Assembly: GCA_949840605.1 (NCBI GenBank) | Contig: CATKXN010000034.1 | Coordinates: forward strand, 1 to 22,138 | Reading direction: 5' to 3' | DNA: 22,138 bases | From: an uncultured Alistipes sp. | GTDB taxonomy: Bacteria; Bacteroidota; Bacteroidia; Bacteroidales; Rikenellaceae | Position numbers and translations under genes: made by a program | In this document: in pieces, positions 15,449-22,138 of the stretch | Position numbering within the stretch: the first letter of the stretch is position 1 | Layout: each line of letters opens with the position of its first letter | Notes under the pieces: generated by a model | The model's input: only the letters and a program-made list of their open reading frames with translations | Told to the model about the DNA's origin: nothing | Database searches by the model: none

Positions 15449-16768
15449 TTATCCCATGTATCCTTTGATGTAGTGGTGATGCGATCCCCAGCGTTCGAAA
15501 GCAGCCCGGTCGAGCTCCTCCCGTGCCGAGGGGTGCGCCACGCTGATCAGCAGACGGGCGCGCTCCTGCAGGGTCTTGCCGTAGAGATCCACGGCGCCGA
15601 ACTCCGTCACGAACCAGTGGATGTGGTTGCGGGTCGTCACCACGCCGGCGCCGTCGAGCAGCGTTGGGCAGATCTTCGATACGCCCTTGTTGGTGATCGA
15701 AGGCATGGCGATGATGGCCTTGCCGCCCTTCGAGAGCGAGGCTCCGTAGACGAAGTCGATCTGACCGCCGACGCCCGACCAGAATTTCGTACCCAGCGAG
15801 TCGGCCGAAACCTGGCCCGTCAGGTCGACCTGCAGGGCCGAGTTGATGGCCACGAAACGGTCGTTCTGCGAAATGATGTAGGGATCGTTCGTGTAACCCA
15901 CGTCCATCATCAGCACGCCCGGGTTGTCGTCGATGAAGTCGTAGACGCGCTGCGAACCCATCAGGAAGGTCGAAACCATCTTGCCCGGGTCGGTTTTCTT
16001 GGCCTCGCCGTTGATGACGCCTGTCTCCACCAGGGGCAGCACGCCGTCGGCGAACATCTCGGTGTGGATACCCAGATTCTTGTGGCCTCCCAGCTGGCTG
16101 AGCACGGCGTTCGGAATGGCTCCGATACCCATCTGCAGCGTCGCGCCGTCCTCGATCAGGGCCGCGCAGTTCCGTCCGATGGCCGTCTCGACCTCGTTCG
16201 GCTCCGAGAACTTGGCCTCGATCAGCGGGGTGTCGTCCTGCACGAAGATGTCGATCTTCGACATCGGGATCATCGCCTGGCCGAAGGCGCGGGGAACGTG
16301 CTTGTTCACCACGGCGATCACGTGGTCGGCGCACTCGACGGCGGCCAGCGTGGCATCCACCGACGTGCCCAGCGACACGTATCCGTGCTTGTCGGGCGGG
16401 CAGACCTGGATCATCGCCACGTTGCACGGAACGGCGCCGCAGCGGTACAGCTTCTGCGTTTCGCTCAGGAAGATCGGAATGTAGTCGGCATGGCCGCTCT
16501 GCGTCACCTTGCGGACGTTCGCGCCCACGAAGAACGAGTCGAGCTGGAACACGCCCTCGAATTTGGGATCGGCATAGGGTGCCGGACCCTCGGTGTGCAG
16601 GTGATGGACGTGCACGTCCTTCAGTTCGCCGGCTTCGCCGCGCTTGCACATGGCGTTGATCAGGCACTGGGGCGCCGATGCCACCGAGCTCAGATGCACG
16701 TGGTCTCCCGATTTGATAACCTTGACGGCCTCCTCGGGCGTGGTGAAATGGATGGGTTTAGTAGTCAT
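15449..16768 (-). CDS. Acetyl-CoA hydrolase/transferase family protein (4-hydroxybutyrate/butyrate:acetate CoA-transferase-like)
   Basis: 439 residues from the ATG at 16768; a TTG three codons upstream is less likely. The N-terminal domain (about 5-190) and C-terminal domain form the duplicated fold of class I CoA-transferases. The CoA-binding loop is GIGAIPNAV at 214-222. The probable catalytic glutamate, which forms the glutamyl-CoA thioester, is Glu237 in GIHTEMFADG. Related enzymes move CoA between acetate and succinyl-, butyryl- or 4-hydroxybutyryl-CoA in fermentation; hydrolysis is the alternative. It lies 36 bp after infB on the same strand with no terminator between, so it may be co-transcribed with translation genes. 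Cytoplasmic. Exact acyl substrate cannot be decided. Confidence 0.9.
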   Translation of the reverse strand: MTTKPIHFTTPEEAVKVIKSGDHVHLSSVASAPQCLINAMCKRGEAGELKDVHVHHLHTEGPAPYADPKFEGVFQLDSFFVGANVRKVTQSGHADYIPIFLSETQKLYRCGAVPCNVAMIQVCPPDKHGYVSLGTSVDATLAAVECADHVIAVVNKHVPRAFGQAMIPMSKIDIFVQDDTPLIEAKFSEPNEVETAIGRNCAALIEDGATLQMGIGAIPNAVLSQLGGHKNLGIHTEMFADGVLPLVETGVINGEAKKTDPGKMVSTFLMGSQRVYDFIDDNPGVLMMDVGYTNDPYIISQNDRFVAINSALQVDLTGQVSADSLGTKFWSGVGGQIDFVYGASLSKGGKAIIAMPSITNKGVSKICPTLLDGAGVVTTRNHIHWFVTEFGAVDLYGKTLQERARLLISVAHPSAREELDRAAFERWGSHHHYIKGYMG

Positions 16769-16804
16769 TACTGCCAATAAATTGTAAGTAGTTAGTTTTA
16801 TGGA

Positions 16805-19726
16805 TTACTTGCGTTTCACTTCCACCTGTTCGTATCCTTCGACGATGTCGCCGACGCGGATGTCGTTGAACGATTCGATGTTCAGACCGCAGTCCTGTCC
16901 GACAACGACCTCCTTCACGTCGTCCTTGAAGCGCTTGAGCGATCCCAGCTTGCCCGTATAGATCACGATGCCGTCGCGGATGACGCGGATCGGGGTCGAG
17001 CGCTGCAGCTTGCCCTCGCGGACCATACATCCGGCGACGGTTCCGACCTTCGTGATCTTGAAGATCTCGAGCACCTCGACCGAGGCCACGATCTCCTCCT
17101 TCATCACGGGTTCCAGCATGCCCTCGATGGCGTCCTTGATGTCGTTGATGGCGTCGTAGATGATCGAGTAGAGGCGGATTTCGATCTCCTCCTTTTCGGC
17201 CAGCTTGCGCGCCGAAGCCGAAGGACGCACCTGGAAGCCGACGATGATGGCGTTCGATGCGGCGGCCAGCAGGACGTCGGACTCCGAAATCTGACCCACG
17301 GCGGCGTGGATGACGTTGACCTGCACGGTCTCCTTCGAGAGCTTGATGAGCGATCCCGACATGGCCTCGATCGAACCGTCGACGTCGCCCTTGACGATGA
17401 TGTTCAGCTCCTTGAACGAACCGATGGCGATGCGTCGGCCGATCTCGTCGAGCGTCACGTGCTTCTGGGTCATGATGCCCTGCATGCGGGCCAGCTGTTC
17501 GCGCTTGTTGGCGATTTCGCGCGCCGAGCGGTCGTCGTCCATGACGTTGAACGAGTCGCCGGCCTGCGGGGCGCCGTTCAGTCCGAGCACCTGCACGGGC
17601 GTCGAGGGACCTGCCGTCTCCACCTTCTTGCCGTTCTCGTTGAACATGGCCTTCACGCGGCCCGTGTAGGTCCCCGAGAGGATCACGTCGCCGACGCGGA
17701 GCGTACCGCTCTGCACCAGGATCGTCGACACGTAGCCGCGGCCCTTGTCGAGCGTCGATTCGATGACCGTACCCTGCGCCTTCTTGTTGGGGTTGGCTTT
17801 CAGGTCGAGCATTTCGGCCTCCAGCAGGACCTTTTCGAGCAGTTTGTCGAGGTTGAGGCCCTTCTTGGCCGAAACCTCCTGGTCCTGGTACTTGCCGCCC
17901 CACGACTCCACGAGGTAATTCATCTGCGAGAGCTGCTCCTTGAGGTGGTCGGGGTTGGCGGTGGGTTTGTCGATCTTGTTGATGGCGAAGACCATCGGCA
18001 CGCCGGCGGCCTGCGCATGGTTGATCGCCTCGACGGTCTGCGGCATGACGCTGTCGTCGGCCGCGACGATGATGATGGCCACGTCCGTGACGGCGGCGCC
18101 GCGCGCACGCATGGCCGTGAAGGCTTCGTGGCCCGGGGTGTCGAGGAAGGTGATCTTCTGACCGTTCAGCACCACGCTGTAGGCGCCGATGTGCTGGGTG
18201 ATGCCGCCGGCCTCGCCTTCGATGACGTTGGTTTTGCGGATGTTGTCCAGCAGCGAGGTCTTACCGTGGTCGACGTGTCCCATGACCGTCACGATCGGCG
18301 GACGCGGAACCAGATCCTCCTCCTTGTCCTCGCTGTCGTCGGCGATGGCCTCCTGAATCTCCACGGAGACGAATTCGGTCTTGTAGCCGAACTCTTCGGC
18401 GACGACCACGAGCGCCTCGGCGTCGAGACGCTGGTTGATCGACACCATCAGTCCGAGGTTCATGCAGGCCATGATGACCTCCGTCGGCGCGACGTTCATC
18501 ATCGTAGCCAGCTCGCTGACGGTCACGAACTCCGTGACCTTGAGCGTCGAACGCTCCATTTCCTCGCGTTCGAACTCCTCGTTCATGCGCTCGGCCACGG
18601 CTTCGCGCTTGTCCTTGCGGTATTTCGAGCTCTTGCTCTTGGCGCCCTTGGCCGTCAGACGCGCCAGGGTGTCCTTCACCTGCTTCGAAACCTCTTCGTC
18701 GCTCACTTCGGGGCGCACGATCGGTTTGGGAGCGTTCTTACCCTTGTTGCGGCGTCCTTCGCCCGGACGGGGCTGGTTGTTCTGCCCGCCTTGTCCGCCG
18801 CGGTTCTGGCCCTGTCCGCCCGGACGGTTGTTCTGGCCGCCCTGACCGCCCTGGCGGTTCTGGCCCCCGCCCTGGGCGTTGCCTTTCGGGGCCTTATTGA
18901 CGTCGACCTTCTCTTTCTGGAGACGCTTGCGCTTGTGCTTGCCGCCGGCGACGAAGCCCGACACGTCCATCGTGCCGAGCACCTGCGGACCCGTGAGGGT
19001 CACGGTCTCCGGGCGGAAAATGTTGTCTTTCGGAGCCTCCGGCTTCGGGGCTTCCGGAGCGGGCGCGTCGGCTTTCACCTCGGGAGCCGGGGCGGGTTTA
19101 GGTGCTTCGGGAGCTTTCGGGGCCTCCTCCGCCTTGGGCTGCGGTGCCGGGGCAGGGGCTGCGGCCTTCACCTCGGGCGCCGGGGCCGGAGCAGCGGGTT
19201 TCGGAGCTTCGGGAGCTTTCGGGGCCTCCTCCGCCTTGGGCTGCGGCGCCGGGGCGGGAGCTGCGGCCTTCACCTCGGGAGCCGGGGCCGGAGCAGCGAG
19301 TTTCGGAGCTTCGGGAGCCTTCGGGGCTTCGGCCTTGGGCTGCGGAGCCGGTGCGGCCTTGGGTTTGGGCGAAAGGTCGATCTTGCCGAGGAATTTCGGC
19401 TGCTGGATCTCGTCCTTCACGCTGATGACATTGCTTTTGATGACAACCTCTTTCTCTTCCTCGCGCTCCTGCTTTTTGGCTTCCTCGAGGGTAATGGTCG
19501 TCTGCTTCAGGGAGATGCGTTCGCGGATCGAGTCGCGTGCATTGGCGGCGCTGCGGTTCGCCCCGAACTCCTTCTCCAGAACGGCGTAAGTGTCCGCGTC
19601 GACCAGCGTGTTGGGCGACCCGTCGCTCTTGATGCCCTTCTTCTGCAGGAAATCCGTGATCGTGTTCAGACCGACCTTGAACTCCTTGGCAACCTGAATG
19701 AGCCTTAATTTTCTTTCGTTACCCAT
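16805..19726 (-). CDS. infB: Translation initiation factor IF-2
   Basis: 973 residues. An IF2_N-type helical domain lies at the start ([20 protein letters not shown]) and a second at about 395-452 ([20 protein letters not shown]). The GTPase domain has G1 GHVDHGKT (483-490), G2 GGITQH (507-512), G3 DTPGHE (529-534), G4 NKID (583-586) and G5 SAKKG (619-623). Domains II-IV follow to the C-terminus. IF-2 delivers fMet-tRNA to the 30S subunit and promotes subunit joining. The linker between N domains is long and of low complexity: Pro/Ala/Lys repeats at about 123-233 and a Gly/Gln/Asn/Arg tract at 286-330. It follows nusA by 34 bp. Confidence 0.98.
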   Translation of the reverse strand: MGNERKLRLIQVAKEFKVGLNTITDFLQKKGIKSDGSPNTLVDADTYAVLEKEFGANRSAANARDSIRERISLKQTTITLEEAKKQEREEEKEVVIKSNVISVKDEIQQPKFLGKIDLSPKPKAAPAPQPKAEAPKAPEAPKLAAPAPAPEVKAAAPAPAPQPKAEEAPKAPEAPKPAAPAPAPEVKAAAPAPAPQPKAEEAPKAPEAPKPAPAPEVKADAPAPEAPKPEAPKDNIFRPETVTLTGPQVLGTMDVSGFVAGGKHKRKRLQKEKVDVNKAPKGNAQGGGQNRQGGQGGQNNRPGGQGQNRGGQGGQNNQPRPGEGRRNKGKNAPKPIVRPEVSDEEVSKQVKDTLARLTAKGAKSKSSKYRKDKREAVAERMNEEFEREEMERSTLKVTEFVTVSELATMMNVAPTEVIMACMNLGLMVSINQRLDAEALVVVAEEFGYKTEFVSVEIQEAIADDSEDKEEDLVPRPPIVTVMGHVDHGKTSLLDNIRKTNVIEGEAGGITQHIGAYSVVLNGQKITFLDTPGHEAFTAMRARGAAVTDVAIIIVAADDSVMPQTVEAINHAQAAGVPMVFAINKIDKPTANPDHLKEQLSQMNYLVESWGGKYQDQEVSAKKGLNLDKLLEKVLLEAEMLDLKANPNKKAQGTVIESTLDKGRGYVSTILVQSGTLRVGDVILSGTYTGRVKAMFNENGKKVETAGPSTPVQVLGLNGAPQAGDSFNVMDDDRSAREIANKREQLARMQGIMTQKHVTLDEIGRRIAIGSFKELNIIVKGDVDGSIEAMSGSLIKLSKETVQVNVIHAAVGQISESDVLLAAASNAIIVGFQVRPSASARKLAEKEEIEIRLYSIIYDAINDIKDAIEGMLEPVMKEEIVASVEVLEIFKITKVGTVAGCMVREGKLQRSTPIRVIRDGIVIYTGKLGSLKRFKDDVKEVVVGQDCGLNIESFNDIRVGDIVEGYEQVEVKRK
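18737..18871 (-). repeat. Gly/Gln/Asn/Arg-rich low-complexity tract in infB
   Basis: Codons for about residues 286-330 of IF-2 read as short GGQNRQGG / [12 protein letters not shown] units followed by a basic segment. The protein part should be disordered and positively charged, similar in composition to RNA-binding RG-rich tails. Confidence 0.7.
19104..19358 (-). repeat. 102-bp tandem repeat (34-residue units) in infB
   Basis: The same sequence starts at 19104, 19206 and 19308, a strict 102-bp period. The first two copies are almost identical and the third is partial, lacking one Glu codon. Each unit encodes 34 residues of the form [20 protein letters not shown] followed by [12 protein letters not shown]. 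The high DNA identity suggests recent expansion by slippage or recombination. Confidence 0.88.
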
Positions 19727-19760
19727 ATTCTGTCTGTTTCTCTTTTTTTTGCGGTTTGGA

Positions 19761-20990
19761 TTATTCGAACTCGGCCTTCAGGATTTCCACGACCTTCTGC
19801 GCCTGCTCCATTTCGAGGTCGGCGCGGGCGGCGATCTCCTCGACGGGCAGCTCCAGCACGCTCTTGGCGGTGTCGCAGCCGGCGGCTTTCAGGGCGTCGA
19901 TGATCCATCCGTCGATCTCGTCGGCGAATTCGGTCAGCGCCACGTCCTCCTCCTCGACCTCGCGGTAGACGTCGATGTCATAACCGGTGAGCATCTTCGA
20001 GAGACGGATGTTGAGACCTCCCTTGCCGATGGCCAGCGACACCTGGTCGGGCTTGAGGTAGACCGAAGCGGTCATCTTCTCCTCGTCGATGGTGATCGAC
20101 GAAACCTTGGCGGGGTTGAGCGAGCGCTGGATCATCAGCGACGTGTTGGCGGTGTAGTTCACCACGTCGATGTTCTCGTTGCGCAGCTCCTTGACGATCG
20201 AATAGATGCGCGAACCCTTCATGCCGACGCAGGCGCCCACCGGGTCGATACGCTCGTCGTAGGACTCCACGGCGACCTTGGCGCGCTCGCCCGGGATGCG
20301 GACGATCTTCTTGATGGTGATCAGTCCGTCGAAGATTTCGGGGACCTCCTGCTCGAACAGCCGCTCGAGGAACTGGTTGGCCGTGCGCGACAGGATGATG
20401 CGCGGCTGGTTGTTGTTCATCTCCACCGACTTGACGATCGCCTTGATGGTGTCGCCCTTGCGGTAGAAGTCGTTGGGTATCTGCTCGGCCTTGGGGAGGA
20501 TCAGCTCGTTTTCCTCGTCGTCGAGAATCAGCACCTCCTTTTTCCAAACCTGATAAACCTCGCCCGTGACGATCTCGCCGACTTTCTCCGAATACTTTTC
20601 GTAAAGGTTGGCCTTTTCCAGATCGAGGATGCGCGAGGCGAGGTTCTGGCGCAGCGACAGCACGGCGCGGCGCCCGAACGACTGCAGCTTGATCTCATCG
20701 GCATAGTCGTCGCCGATCTCGTAGGTCGGGTCGACGGCCTTCACCTCCGACACGGCGATCTGCGTGTTGGGGTCCTCGACGGCGCCGTCCTCGACGACCG
20801 TGCGGTTGCGCCAGATTTCGAGGTCGCCCTTCTCGGGGTTGATGATGACGTCGAAATTCTCGTCCGTTTCGTACTGTTTCTGCAACGCATGGCGGAAGAC
20901 GTCCTCCAATACGCCGATCATCGTCGATTTGTCGATGTTCTTCAGCTCTTTGAACTCGGCAAAGTTGCTGATGAGATTGAGATTGTCCAT
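19761..20990 (-). CDS. nusA: Transcription termination/antitermination factor NusA
   Basis: 409 residues. The N-terminal RNA polymerase-binding domain covers about 1-130 ([29 protein letters not shown]). An S1 domain follows at about 135-205 ([19 protein letters not shown] to IILSRT). Two KH domains follow, with [15 protein letters not shown] and [14 protein letters not shown] as their GxxG loops. A short acidic C-terminal segment may hold one helix-hairpin-helix-like unit; the duplicated acidic repeats of E. coli NusA are absent, as is usual outside proteobacteria. NusA modulates pausing, termination and antitermination. It sits between rimP and infB, the conserved bacterial order. The AT-rich leader before the ATG has no Shine-Dalgarno sequence. 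Confidence 0.98.
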   Translation of the reverse strand: MDNLNLISNFAEFKELKNIDKSTMIGVLEDVFRHALQKQYETDENFDVIINPEKGDLEIWRNRTVVEDGAVEDPNTQIAVSEVKAVDPTYEIGDDYADEIKLQSFGRRAVLSLRQNLASRILDLEKANLYEKYSEKVGEIVTGEVYQVWKKEVLILDDEENELILPKAEQIPNDFYRKGDTIKAIVKSVEMNNNQPRIILSRTANQFLERLFEQEVPEIFDGLITIKKIVRIPGERAKVAVESYDERIDPVGACVGMKGSRIYSIVKELRNENIDVVNYTANTSLMIQRSLNPAKVSSITIDEEKMTASVYLKPDQVSLAIGKGGLNIRLSKMLTGYDIDVYREVEEEDVALTEFADEIDGWIIDALKAAGCDTAKSVLELPVEEIAARADLEMEQAQKVVEILKAEFE

Positions 20991-21142
20991 TGTGTGCTAA
21001 TTATCCTTTGTTTGTTATTTAATCTTGTTTCGTTTCCGACCGCTGTTGTCGCGGCTTTCAGCCGCGTTTACGAGTCTGACCCTCGGGAGGGGCTTGTCGC
21101 GACGCGACCGGAATGACGCCACGGATGCACCCGAACCGGCGG
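20991..21142 (-). other. GC-rich rimP-nusA spacer with several short inverted repeats
   Basis: This 152-bp spacer is long for a rimP-nusA junction. It contains CGCGGCT-TTC-AGCCGCG (21051-21067), CCCTC-GG-GAGGG (21081-21092) and GTCGCG-A-CGCGAC (21097-21109). None is followed by a T-run on the minus strand, so they do not look like terminators. They could be RNA processing sites or a small dispersed repeat. Confidence 0.6.
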
Positions 21143-21610
21143 CTACTTGAAATCCAGCCATTCCTTCGTCGATTTGATCTCGGCGAAAGGGTAGGTGCGG
21201 GTGACCGTCACCAGCTGTTTTTTCTTTTTGCCCTCGACGGTCTGCTTTTCCTCGTAGGAGAGGGTGATGCCCTCTTCCGTCACCTCGTCCAGTTTGGCCA
21301 GGATCTTGATGCCCTTCGAGAGCAGCACTTCCGCCGAACGGCCGACGAGCTTGCGGTACTGGCGCAGGCAGCGCAGCTCCGAACCGATGCCGGCCGACAT
21401 GACCGTCAGCGAAAAATCCTCCTCCTCGCGGTCGAGCTCCGCCTCGATGGCGCGGCTCAGGTCCGCGCAGGCGTCGATGCCCACCGACGTGTCGCTGTCG
21501 ATCGTCAGTTCGATGTCGTTGCCCGGCGTCGAGGTGCACTCCACCACGAAGAGGTCCGTGCCTTCCAGATGCCGCTGGGCCGTTTCGATTATTTTTTTCG
21601 TATCCGTCAT
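21143..21610 (-). CDS. rimP: Ribosome maturation factor RimP
   Basis: 155 residues from the ATG at 21610 (MTDTKKIIETAQRHLEG). This start was preferred because it gives the usual Bacteroidales RimP length and N-terminus. An in-frame ATG at 21631 would add seven residues and place the start only 10 bases from a hairpin. The N-terminal alpha/beta domain (FVVECTSTPGNDIELTIDSD, LSRAIEAELDREEEDFSLTVMSAGIG) and the C-terminal SH3-like barrel (LLSKGIKILAKLDEVTEEGITLSY) match the family. RimP assists 30S subunit assembly. It heads the rimP-nusA-infB transcript, downstream of a promoter and a leader hairpin. Confidence 0.95.
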   Translation of the reverse strand: MTDTKKIIETAQRHLEGTDLFVVECTSTPGNDIELTIDSDTSVGIDACADLSRAIEAELDREEEDFSLTVMSAGIGSELRCLRQYRKLVGRSAEVLLSKGIKILAKLDEVTEEGITLSYEEKQTVEGKKKKQLVTVTRTYPFAEIKSTKEWLDFK

Positions 21611-21641
21611 ATCGCTGAATTGCTCGTGCATAAGTATAAAA

Positions 21642-21664
21642 TAAGGGGACTAACCGTCCCCTTA
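21642..21664 (-). terminator. Terminator-like hairpin in the leader between lpxA and rimP
   Basis: TAAGGGGAC (21642-21650), loop TAACC, GTCCCCTTA (21656-21664). On the minus strand the stem runs into TTTTATACTT. It can be the terminator of lpxA, about 75 bases past its stop. It also lies between the probable rimP promoter and the rimP start, where it could act as an attenuator. Confidence 0.75.
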
Positions 21665-21690
21665 CCTCCTGCGTCTGTCTTCCGACACCG

Positions 21691-21720
21691 CAAATATAGT
21701 GAAAAAAATCGATATACCAA
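21691..21720 (-). promoter_or_regulatory. Probable promoter of the rimP-nusA-infB operon
   Basis: On the minus strand TATATTTG at 21691-21698 fits the Bacteroides -7 consensus TAnnTTTG. A TTGG at 21717-21720 lies 18 bp upstream as a weak -33 element, with an AT-rich spacer. Transcription would begin near 21683 and give a leader of about 70 bases to the rimP ATG at 21610. Confidence 0.55.
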
Positions 21721-21736
21721 TATTCAAAGGCAAAAT

Positions 21737-22138
21737 TTACTCCTCTTTCGATTTGGATTCGTAGGGCTTGATGATTCCGCGTTTCGACGAGCGGATGAAT
21801 TCGATCAGCGCGTCGCGTTCGGGGCTTTGCGGGACCTGCTTTTCGACCTCGTCGCAGCCGTTCAGGTAGTTCAGACCGCTCTGGAAGAGGATGCGGCAGG
21901 CGTCGTGGATCTCGGCGATGCGTTCGGGCGTGAAGCCGCGGCGCGAAAGCCCGATCTTGTTGATGCCCGCGAAGCGCAGCGTGTCGTTTCGCACGATGAC
22001 GTAGGGCGGCAGGTCCTGCCCCAGCAGCGCACCGCCCTGGATCATGGCGTGCGCCCCAATGTGGGTCCACTGGTGCACGGCAGCATGGCCGCCGATCACC
22101 ACCCAGTCGCCGACGTGAACCTCGCCCGCGAGTGATAC
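21737..22138 (-). CDS. lpxA: Acyl-ACP:UDP-N-acetylglucosamine O-acyltransferase (LpxA), C-terminal part
   Basis: The gene enters from beyond the right edge; 133 residues are in the window and the frame is open to base 22138. The visible part starts in the left-handed beta-helix (VSLAGEVHVGDWVVIGGHAAVHQWTHIGAHAMIQGG), with hexapeptide-like periodicity. It continues through the conserved DLPPYVIVRND into the C-terminal helical domain (GINKIGLSRRGFTPERIAEI and SSKRGIIKPY). LpxA performs the first step of lipid A synthesis. The last residues (ESKSKEE) form a charged tail. In Bacteroidetes lpxA is often fused or adjacent to lpxC; that part is outside the window. Confidence 0.93.
   Translation of the reverse strand, partial: VSLAGEVHVGDWVVIGGHAAVHQWTHIGAHAMIQGGALLGQDLPPYVIVRNDTLRFAGINKIGLSRRGFTPERIAEIHDACRILFQSGLNYLNGCDEVEKQVPQSPERDALIEFIRSSKRGIIKPYESKSKEE

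Noticed and set aside
17306..19708. An 800-codon open frame on the plus strand opposite infB
   Set aside because: It mirrors the infB coding frame in GC-rich DNA, has no leader or recognisable domain, and its composition follows the reverse complement of IF-2. infB has all its motifs.
21113..22135. A 340-codon plus-strand frame opposite rimP and lpxA
   Set aside because: It crosses two genes, the promoter and the hairpin leader, and has no domain signal; RimP and LpxA are clear on the other strand.
1..22138. tRNA, rRNA or complete mobile elements
   Set aside because: No cloverleaf, rRNA signature, transposase or integrase reading frame was seen on either strand.

Overview
The window looks like a chromosome segment from a GC-rich Bacteroidales, most plausibly an Alistipes-like member of the Rikenellaceae. 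The signs are two SusC/SusD outer-membrane pairs, many lipoprotein leaders, a lack of Shine-Dalgarno sequences, promoters of the TAnnTTTG type, and Bacteroidetes-style RimP, NusA and IF-2. The genus is an inference; the phylum is well supported.

Left half, + strand (1-12316): a polysaccharide-utilisation-type operon. It holds the last codons of a SusC, its SusD partner (89-1951), a second SusC (1970-4840) and SusD (4853-6607), a DUF1735/DUF4361-type lipoprotein (6631-7677), two endonuclease/exonuclease/phosphatase (EEP) fold lipoproteins (7702-8646, 8658-9587), a secreted heparinase II/III-like putative polysaccharide lyase (9595-11415) and a third EEP lipoprotein (11429-12316). Gaps are 7-24 bp, so one transcript is likely. 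The SusC/D pairs would import oligomers. The DUF1735 protein probably binds ligand at the surface. The lyase and the three predicted phosphodiesterases/phosphatases would process the substrate. No glycoside hydrolase, sulfatase or regulator is visible here, although the operon starts before the window.

Middle, mostly - strand (12320-15449): the operon ends convergently with a small membrane zinc-ribbon protein (12353-12805). Between them is an inverted repeat that spells a CPHCGL zinc-knuckle motif on both strands. Upstream of the zinc-ribbon gene is a 350-bp AT-richer gap with a nested 124-bp palindrome that could be a structured RNA or a miniature inverted-repeat element. An exported M48 metalloprotease (13158-13964) follows. 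A tandemly duplicated 75-bp hairpin unit, with terminator character, separates it from an NPP-type phosphodiesterase lipoprotein (14147-15385).

Right third, - strand (15449-22138): housekeeping genes. In transcription order they are the 3' end of lpxA, a promoter and hairpin leader, rimP, nusA, infB and an acetyl-CoA hydrolase/CoA-transferase family gene, closed by a strong terminator at 15406-15431. infB carries a 34-residue Pro/Ala/Lys repeat with a 102-bp DNA period.

The most unusual elements are the three EEP enzymes plus lyase in one SusC/D operon, the nested palindrome at 12831-12954, the inverted zinc-knuckle repeat, and the tandem hairpin repeat. None is a proven new system.
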